Assembly (NCBI GenBank): GCA_947625955.1
Contig: CANQQH010000066.1
Span: forward strand, 1-6,098
Direction of reading: 5' to 3'
DNA length: 6,098 nt
Source: an uncultured Clostridia bacterium
GTDB taxonomy: Bacteria; Bacillota; Clostridia; Christensenellales; UBA1242
Below the pieces are notes generated by a model. That model was not told the origin of the DNA. It did not search any database and saw only the letters and a program-made list of their open reading frames with translations. Numbering within the stretch: position 1 is the first letter of the stretch; every line of letters begins with the position of its first letter. A program made the translations under genes and the position numbers. Of the stretch, positions 5,984-6,098 are shown one piece after another.

Positions 5984-6098
5984 GCGCAATTTTTGCGAAG
6001 TCTCGGCTGAATAGAAACTTTATATTTTTTCAAAAAAATATCAAAATAGCTCCTTCTTTCGTTTGACAAAAATATGGGGAGTGAGGAGGCAATTCGAA
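5984..6098 (+). other. Leader region of a gene beyond the window
   Basis: No gene is seen on either strand here. The stretch is AT-rich with poly-T and poly-A tracts. It contains a TTGACA (6063-6068) without a matching -10 at usable distance, so I do not call a promoter, and a purine-rich block at 6076-6089. Together with 5885-5953, which is also without a gene, the gap after nifU is 214 bases. Confidence 0.5.
6083..6089 (+). promoter_or_regulatory. Ribosome binding site for the next gene
   Basis: GAGGAGG is an almost full anti-16S match, 9 bases before the window end, so a start codon is expected at or just after 6099. In Clostridia-like genomes mnmA (tRNA 2-thiouridine synthesis) often follows nifS-nifU, but nothing here identifies the gene. 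Confidence 0.65.

Noticed and set aside
5798..6014. Short open frames on both strands over the nifU end and the following gap
   Set aside because: They cross the clear terminator at 5954-5983 and have no credible ribosome site or family resemblance.
6063..6068. TTGACA as a promoter -35 box
   Set aside because: No -10-like hexamer lies 16-18 bases downstream inside the window; that position is occupied by the GAGGAGG ribosome site.

Overview
The window is a run of housekeeping genes, all on the + strand and tightly packed. In order they are the 3' part of trmFO, hslV, hslU, hisS, a small thioredoxin gene, and then, after a terminator/promoter gap, a nifS-type cysteine desulfurase and a NifU/IscU-like protein. 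It looks like the chromosome of a low-to-moderate GC Gram-positive bacterium (Bacillota, probably Clostridia-like). Reasons are the folate-dependent TrmFO, strong AGGAGG-type ribosome sites, TTGACA-like promoter elements, and the trmFO-hslV-hslU order, which recalls the topA-trmFO-xerC-hslV-hslU-codY cluster of Bacillota. Here there is no xerC between trmFO and hslV and no codY after hslU. The lineage assignment is inference from gene content, not a database match.

Region 1 (1-4159) reads as one operon. trmFO overlaps hslV by 14 bases, hslV and hslU are 1 base apart, hslU and hisS 8 bases, and hisS and thioredoxin 14 bases. The products are tRNA T54 methylation, the HslUV ATP-dependent protease, histidyl-tRNA synthetase and a thiol redox protein. 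Region 2 (4160-4295) is AT-rich. It carries overlapping inverted repeats that include a probable terminator, followed by a probable promoter for the next operon. Region 3 (4296-5884) is the nifS-nifU pair, whose stop and start codons overlap (TAATG). Region 4 (5885-6098) has no gene. It holds a clear intrinsic terminator and, at the very end, a strong ribosome site for a gene that starts beyond the window.

The main point of interest is the NifU/IscU-like protein. It keeps the family fold signature and its place next to a cysteine desulfurase with an intact active site, but two of the three canonical cluster-ligand cysteines are replaced (Asp34 and Ser103), and it has gained an adjacent Cys65-Cys66 pair. 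It may be a divergent scaffold or a sulfur carrier. The second is the histidyl-tRNA synthetase, in which the near-universal motif 3 arginine of class II synthetases is a histidine and motif 2 is also altered, while the histidine-pocket motifs are intact. Everything else looks like ordinary core genome. I found no CRISPR array, transposon, phage gene, tRNA or rRNA.
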